From positions 1-10,571 of the forward strand of contig MU621552.1 of the NCBI GenBank assembly GCA_025399215.1: a stretch of 10,571 nucleotides of DNA, given 5' to 3'. The DNA is from Globomyces pollinis-pini (taxonomy: Eukaryota; Chytridiomycota; Chytridiomycetes; Rhizophydiales; Globomycetaceae). The position numbers were made by a program, and so were the translations under genes. Shown piece after piece: positions 7,582 through 10,571 of the stretch; position 1 is the stretch's first letter; every line of letters starts with the position of its first letter. A model generated the notes under the pieces. The model worked only from the letters and a program-made list of their open reading frames with translations. It had not been told where the DNA came from and ran no database searches.

Positions 7582-7805
7582 AAATAGGTTTTTTTTTATA
7601 GATTTGTATAATAAATGTTTTGATTTCAATATCTTTGTTCATTTCATCTGATCTACAATTGATGTTCTATATTTTTTTTTTTTTTAAAGTTGAAAATACA
7701 AAAAATCAAAAACCTTATTTCGATACATTACATCATTGTTTCAGGATTCAAAAACTAGAAAATTAGAATCGAGAAAGAAATTTCTTTACTAATAATTTAT
7801 AAAAT
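7582..7805. other. Upstream region of the aspartic protease
   Basis: The region is very AT-rich, with T runs at about 7591-7599 and 7673-7685 and A-rich tracts up to the protease ATG. A TTATAAAA motif at 7797-7804 directly abuts the start codon and is too close to be an ordinary TATA box. No other signal is visible. Confidence 0.4.
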
Positions 7806-9282
7806 ATGATTCAATTCATCATCTTACTATTATGTCATCTTCATTTCATTCATGCTAAAAATTTAATTCATTTAAATGATTTATTCTCTCCAAAATCAAA
7901 TATTGGTTCTGCAAGTTATAGAATTGGTTCAAAACCATTAAAGTATCAACTAATTAGTAAAATATTGATTCATTAGAGTTCCTTTTATCAGTAAACCAGT
8001 GATTAGAAAGGTGGGTACATTACCAGCTAGTTATCAAGCAGAAACTTTGGTTGGGACCGTTGGAATTGGAACTCCTCCTCAGAATATGACCATTTTATTT
8101 GATACGGGGTCAACTGTCTTTTGGGCTAGGTCAGCCGGTTGTTTAACTCCAAGTTGTTGGGGTAAACCAAATTATAATGCTTTATTAAGGTAACTTGTCA
8201 TTTAAAGTTTATCAAAAGTTCTACTTATAAATCGTTACCTAGAAATAAAGATAATCAAGTATCTTTGAGGTATGGAGATGGAACTACTGTACTATGTAAT
8301 GTAAATCAAGATACAGTAACAATTGCTGGTATCAAAATCGAAAATCAAAATTTGTGTGAAGCCAATTTCATTCTTAGCAATGATATAGCTTTAGATGGTC
8401 TCATTGGTAAAAAACTATCTTCATATGTTAATCATTTTAGGAATTGGTGCACCAAAAAGTGTTAATGGAAGTGCAGAAGTATTAAAGACCATGATTGATC
8501 AGAATTTAATTGATGAACCTAAAATATCATTTTGGTATAATGTAACAGATTTACCAGGAGGTGGTAATAATTTTGCTGATGGTACTGGTGGTGAGATTAT
8601 TTTTGGTTCCATTGATTCTCAACGATTTACGGGTTCCATTACAAATGTCCCACTTACTTCAAATCGAAAATATTGGTCTGGTAATTTGTATTACAAATTT
8701 ATTCGTAGTCATGATGAATGGAATCAAAGTTGGTGATGGTCCTAATTTGGTATTCACTCCATCAAGTACTGTTATTGATACTGGAACTACTTTAACTTAT
8801 TTACCTGTTGCTTTATTCAACAGAATTAATTCCGAAATCAATGCTAGAATTGTTGATGATTATTATGTATTGGATTGTGATAGATTACCTACTTTAAAAC
8901 CAATCATCTTTGATTTAGGAAATTTGGTAACTAGACTCACTCCTGCTCAATATACCATTCGAGATGCTCCCACAGGTCTCTGTGTCTTGACTATTCAACC
9001 TGTTCCTGAAGATGTGGGAATCGGTAGTATCATTGGAGCATTATTCTTAAAACAGTATTATGTTATTTTCGATTATGGTGGTGAACAAGTATGAAACGAC
9101 ATGAATTGACATTTTTTTTATAGATTGGATTTGCAACACCTACATATGAAAAGATCAAACCAAAACCTAGTCCTACACCTAGTACTGGTGGTAAACAAGC
9201 AGATGAGAGCAAAAGTAATCATGGATTTAAATCAAATCTTGATGCTTTTATATTCATGACTGTATTATTTGCATTAGTTTAA
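7806..9282 (+). CDS. Pepsin-family (A1) aspartic protease with GPI-anchor-type C-terminus
   Basis: Six exons, 7806-7942, 7977-8189, 8219-8406, 8441-8680, 8709-9088 and 9124-9282, give 438 residues. The introns are 34, 29, 34, 28 and 35 nt. Seen: hydrophobic signal peptide (about residues 1-18, ending H-A-K); a short propeptide; VGTVGIGTPPQN; first catalytic motif FDTGST with Asp88; the CLTPSC disulfide pair; flap motif RYGDGT with Tyr135; DGLIGIG; GGEIIFGSID; second catalytic motif IDTGTT with Asp283; IIGALFLKQYYVIFDY. The 195-residue spacing of the two Asp fits the family. After the catalytic domain comes a Lys/Pro/Ser/Thr-rich stalk and a terminal hydrophobic segment with no charged residue after it, as in yapsins. 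This predicts secretion and GPI anchoring at the cell surface, with the attachment site near the SKSN segment. An AATAAA overlaps the stop (9281-9286). Confidence 0.94.
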
Positions 9283-9404
9283 TAAACTAATTGGTTTCAT
9301 TTTATTACATCAATCTCCATCTCAACACTTGAATTTATTTTAATTGGATAATTCATGGATACATGTCAGCCTGAATCATTGCAAAACAATAGTATATTTT
9401 CATT

Positions 9405-9632
9405 TTAAACGTATGGAATAAATCCAGCATCTACACAACGATTCATACAAAACCCAAGTGCAGAATTACAAGCGGCAACAGCAGGAACACCCACATCACC
9501 CATTCCAAATGTCAAACCAACAGTTGCATAACAAGAGATTGCTAATGCATTACAACCATTTTGACATATTCCAAACGAAATTGGACCGGAAAAACATAAA
9601 CTCATCATGATTGGGATGATGTTTAATGACAT
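9405..9632 (-). CDS. Small secreted cysteine-rich protein, 'zygote-specific protein'-like
   Basis: A single-exon gene of 75 residues, ATG 9632-9630 to TAA 9407-9405. The first 21 or so residues form a hydrophobic signal peptide. The mature part has six Cys at 23, 27, 34, 55, 62 and 66, giving the mirror pattern C-x3-C-x6-C-x20-C-x6-C-x3-C. The flanks GICQNGCNAL and CNSALGFCMNRC resemble the short fungal proteins annotated as cysteine-rich or zygote-specific after algal ZYS genes; this is from memory, not a search. The function of that family is not established. The symmetry suggests a disulfide-linked helical hairpin (inference). The gene is convergent with the protease, with 122 bases between stops, and lacks the introns seen in the large genes. 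Methionines at 9 and 10 are alternative starts, but Met1 gives a better signal peptide. The upstream leader (9633-9720) is C/A-rich on the coding strand. Confidence 0.75.
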   Translation of the reverse strand: MSLNIIPIMMSLCFSGPISFGICQNGCNALAISCYATVGLTFGMGDVGVPAVAACNSALGFCMNRCVDAGFIPYV

Positions 9633-9746
9633 GTCTCTGTTGTTGGGGTGTGTTTGAGATGTTTGGTTGTTGGAGTTTTATGTGGTAATGAGACGTTTGA
9701 CAGGATCGTTGAGTTGATTTGACTGCATAGATTCACATTATATTGA

Positions 9747-9851
9747 GATCTGAGAGGGTTTGTCCAAGTTGTCATCAACCAGTCTAGTCATGATTGGAAA
9801 TCAAATCTTGATACTTTGCTGTTCATGGCTGTAGTATTCAGATTAGTTTAG
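9747..9851 (+). pseudogene. Relic of a second aspartic-protease 3' end (GPI signal)
   Basis: From 9792 to the TAG at 9849-9851 the frame reads W-KSNLDTLLFMAVVFRLV-stop, closely parallel to the protease C-terminus F-KSNLDAFIFMTVLFALV-stop at 9225-9282. Similarity extends a few residues upstream (SSHD against SNHG). DNA identity is also clear, for example AAATCAAATCTTGAT in both. Further upstream the frame is open only to a TGA at 9744-9746 and I see no catalytic-domain sequence. An Arg now lies within the hydrophobic tail (FRLV), which would weaken a GPI signal. It lies on the plus strand just upstream of the minus-strand cysteine-rich gene, so it overlaps that gene's likely promoter. I read it as the remnant of a tandem duplicate; a 3' exon of a rearranged gene is less likely. 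Confidence 0.65.
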
Positions 9852-10313
9852 GGTTATATTAAGATATCATGATAAAGGAAAGTACGCCAAGTCCAAAGCA
9901 AATCACGATTTTACAATGTTCGTATCCAACAAATTACAAATCACAGCACCCGATAAAATTTCCGGTAATTAACATAAAACAATCCAGATTAACTATAAAA
10001 CAGTCCCCACAGTGAACAATTAAACTTAACAGCGTTTAGACTAATCACGCTTAATGATGTGATTTATAAAAAGTCGAAGAATACTAGCATTAATTAGTTG
10101 ACTGCCACGGGGGCTTCTATCATGAATCAACATCAGACAGTTTCCCTTGTTGCATTAGGAACTATCTAACTTGCAAGTTTTCCCTATCCGATCCTACTTG
10201 TGCATGTAGCCCTACGAAGCCAAGTCTCTCAAACAAATTTCAAGTACTAAAAGCCACCTACAGAATTCTATAAAACAGGAAGCAAATGAGAGAACGAATT
10301 AACTAATTTTCAA
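9852..10313. other. Intergenic region, 462 bp, upstream of the last gene
   Basis: No conserved protein segment, tRNA or repeat array is recognised. A TATAAAA at 10269-10275 lies about 40 bases before the ATG at 10314 and could be the TATA element of the last gene. The sequence is somewhat less AT-rich from 10100 to 10260 than the other spacers, without an open frame that I can support. A TTAGGGTT at 9848-9855 overlaps the relic's stop and is an isolated telobox match. Confidence 0.4.
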
Positions 10314-10571
10314 ATGCGATTCCTTCAAACTACCGTGAAAAGCTCCATGTCCATGGCTGGCCGAAGTGTCTCTTGCTTCAACTCAAACATCCCAAGATCC
10401 ATGAAACTTCACAACACTGCCAATGTCAATGCTGGTAAGATTTAGTTTCCTTCTAACTTGCAGTGCTTTCTTCCAAGAAAGATATTGTCAACTCAAGTCT
10501 CACTGGAATGGTCGACACCAAATTTGCAAATGGACATTTAAGATTCAAAAACAAATATTTTAGTGAAAACA
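10314..10571 (+). CDS. 5' part of an unrecognised protein with a likely mitochondrial presequence
   Basis: Exon 1 runs 10314-10434 and exon 2 from 10464 to the window end, separated by a 29-nt intron (GTAAGA donor, TCTAAC branch-like motif, TTGCAG acceptor) that joins GCT-G to TG-CTT in frame. The 76 visible residues start MRFLQTTVKSSMSMAGRSVS. The first 45 residues contain Arg and Lys, many Ser and Thr and no Asp or Glu, as in mitochondrial targeting sequences. The first acidic residue comes in the SSKKDIVNSS segment. The following MVDTKFANGHLRFKNKYF does not match a family I can name. Without the intron the frame meets a stop at once, so the splice is needed. An upstream TATA-like motif supports the start. 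Function unknown. Confidence 0.6.

Noticed and set aside
774..9282. Ciliate origin suggested by introns near 25 nt
   Set aside because: The transporter and protease end at TAA and no exon contains in-frame TAA, TAG or TGA, so the reassigned codes common in ciliates with such introns are not needed; the gene set also fits fungi better.
1..10571. Transposons, CRISPR arrays, rRNA or tRNA genes
   Set aside because: No transposase or reverse-transcriptase motif, terminal repeats, spacer-repeat array, or tRNA-like cloverleaf was seen on either strand.

Overview
The window looks like compact, AT-rich nuclear DNA from a eukaryote, most likely an early-diverging fungus. The gene content fits this: the GPI transamidase subunit PIG-T/Gpi16, an SLC45/sucrose-type sugar transporter, a pepsin-family aspartic protease with a GPI-type tail, a class 3 aldehyde dehydrogenase, a PaaK-like adenylating enzyme, and a small six-cysteine secreted protein of the 'zygote-specific protein' kind. 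Genes sit 80-120 bases apart in several places. TAA and TGA close the large genes and no exon needs a reassigned stop, so the standard code fits. The species cannot be named from the sequence alone.

Almost every gene is split by extremely short introns. Rebuilding the frames from family motifs gives about 25 introns, of which 17 are 25-35 nt long. Five stand-alone introns are exactly 25 nt. They start mostly with GTA, carry a CTNAY-like branch site whose A lies at intron position 17-19, and end in AG 6-8 nt later. Because of this splitting, single-frame ORFs show only fragments of the real genes.

Layout. Minus strand, in order of transcription: GPI16/PIG-T (4791 to 2383, 12 exons), PaaK-like ligase (2299 to 774, 3 exons), and the 5' end of an ALDH3 gene (359 to beyond base 1). 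Plus strand: SLC45-like transporter (4891 to 7026, 7 exons), which diverges from GPI16 across a 99-bp shared promoter with four telobox (AACCCTAA-type) motifs; a weak 55-codon membrane ORF (7414-7581); aspartic protease (7806-9282, 6 exons); and the start of an unknown, probably mitochondrial, protein (10314 to the window end). The small cysteine-rich gene (9632-9405) is on the minus strand, convergent with the protease. A decayed second copy of the protease 3' end lies just upstream of it (9747-9851).

The most unusual signal is in the introns. In two genes an intron position is filled by units that abut without exon between them, each a complete miniature intron with its own GTAT start, branch-like motif and AG end: 25+25 nt in GPI16 (2904-2953) and 29+34+30 nt in the transporter (4952-5044). 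A 12-nt microexon sits between 28- and 25-nt introns. The few long introns hold palindromic repeats that look like alternating splice sites, a 29-nt minisatellite, or a 246-nt tract with no internal AG.

One functional link is plausible. The protease ends in a GPI-attachment signal, and GPI16 encodes a subunit of the enzyme that processes such signals. The other neighbours show no shared pathway.
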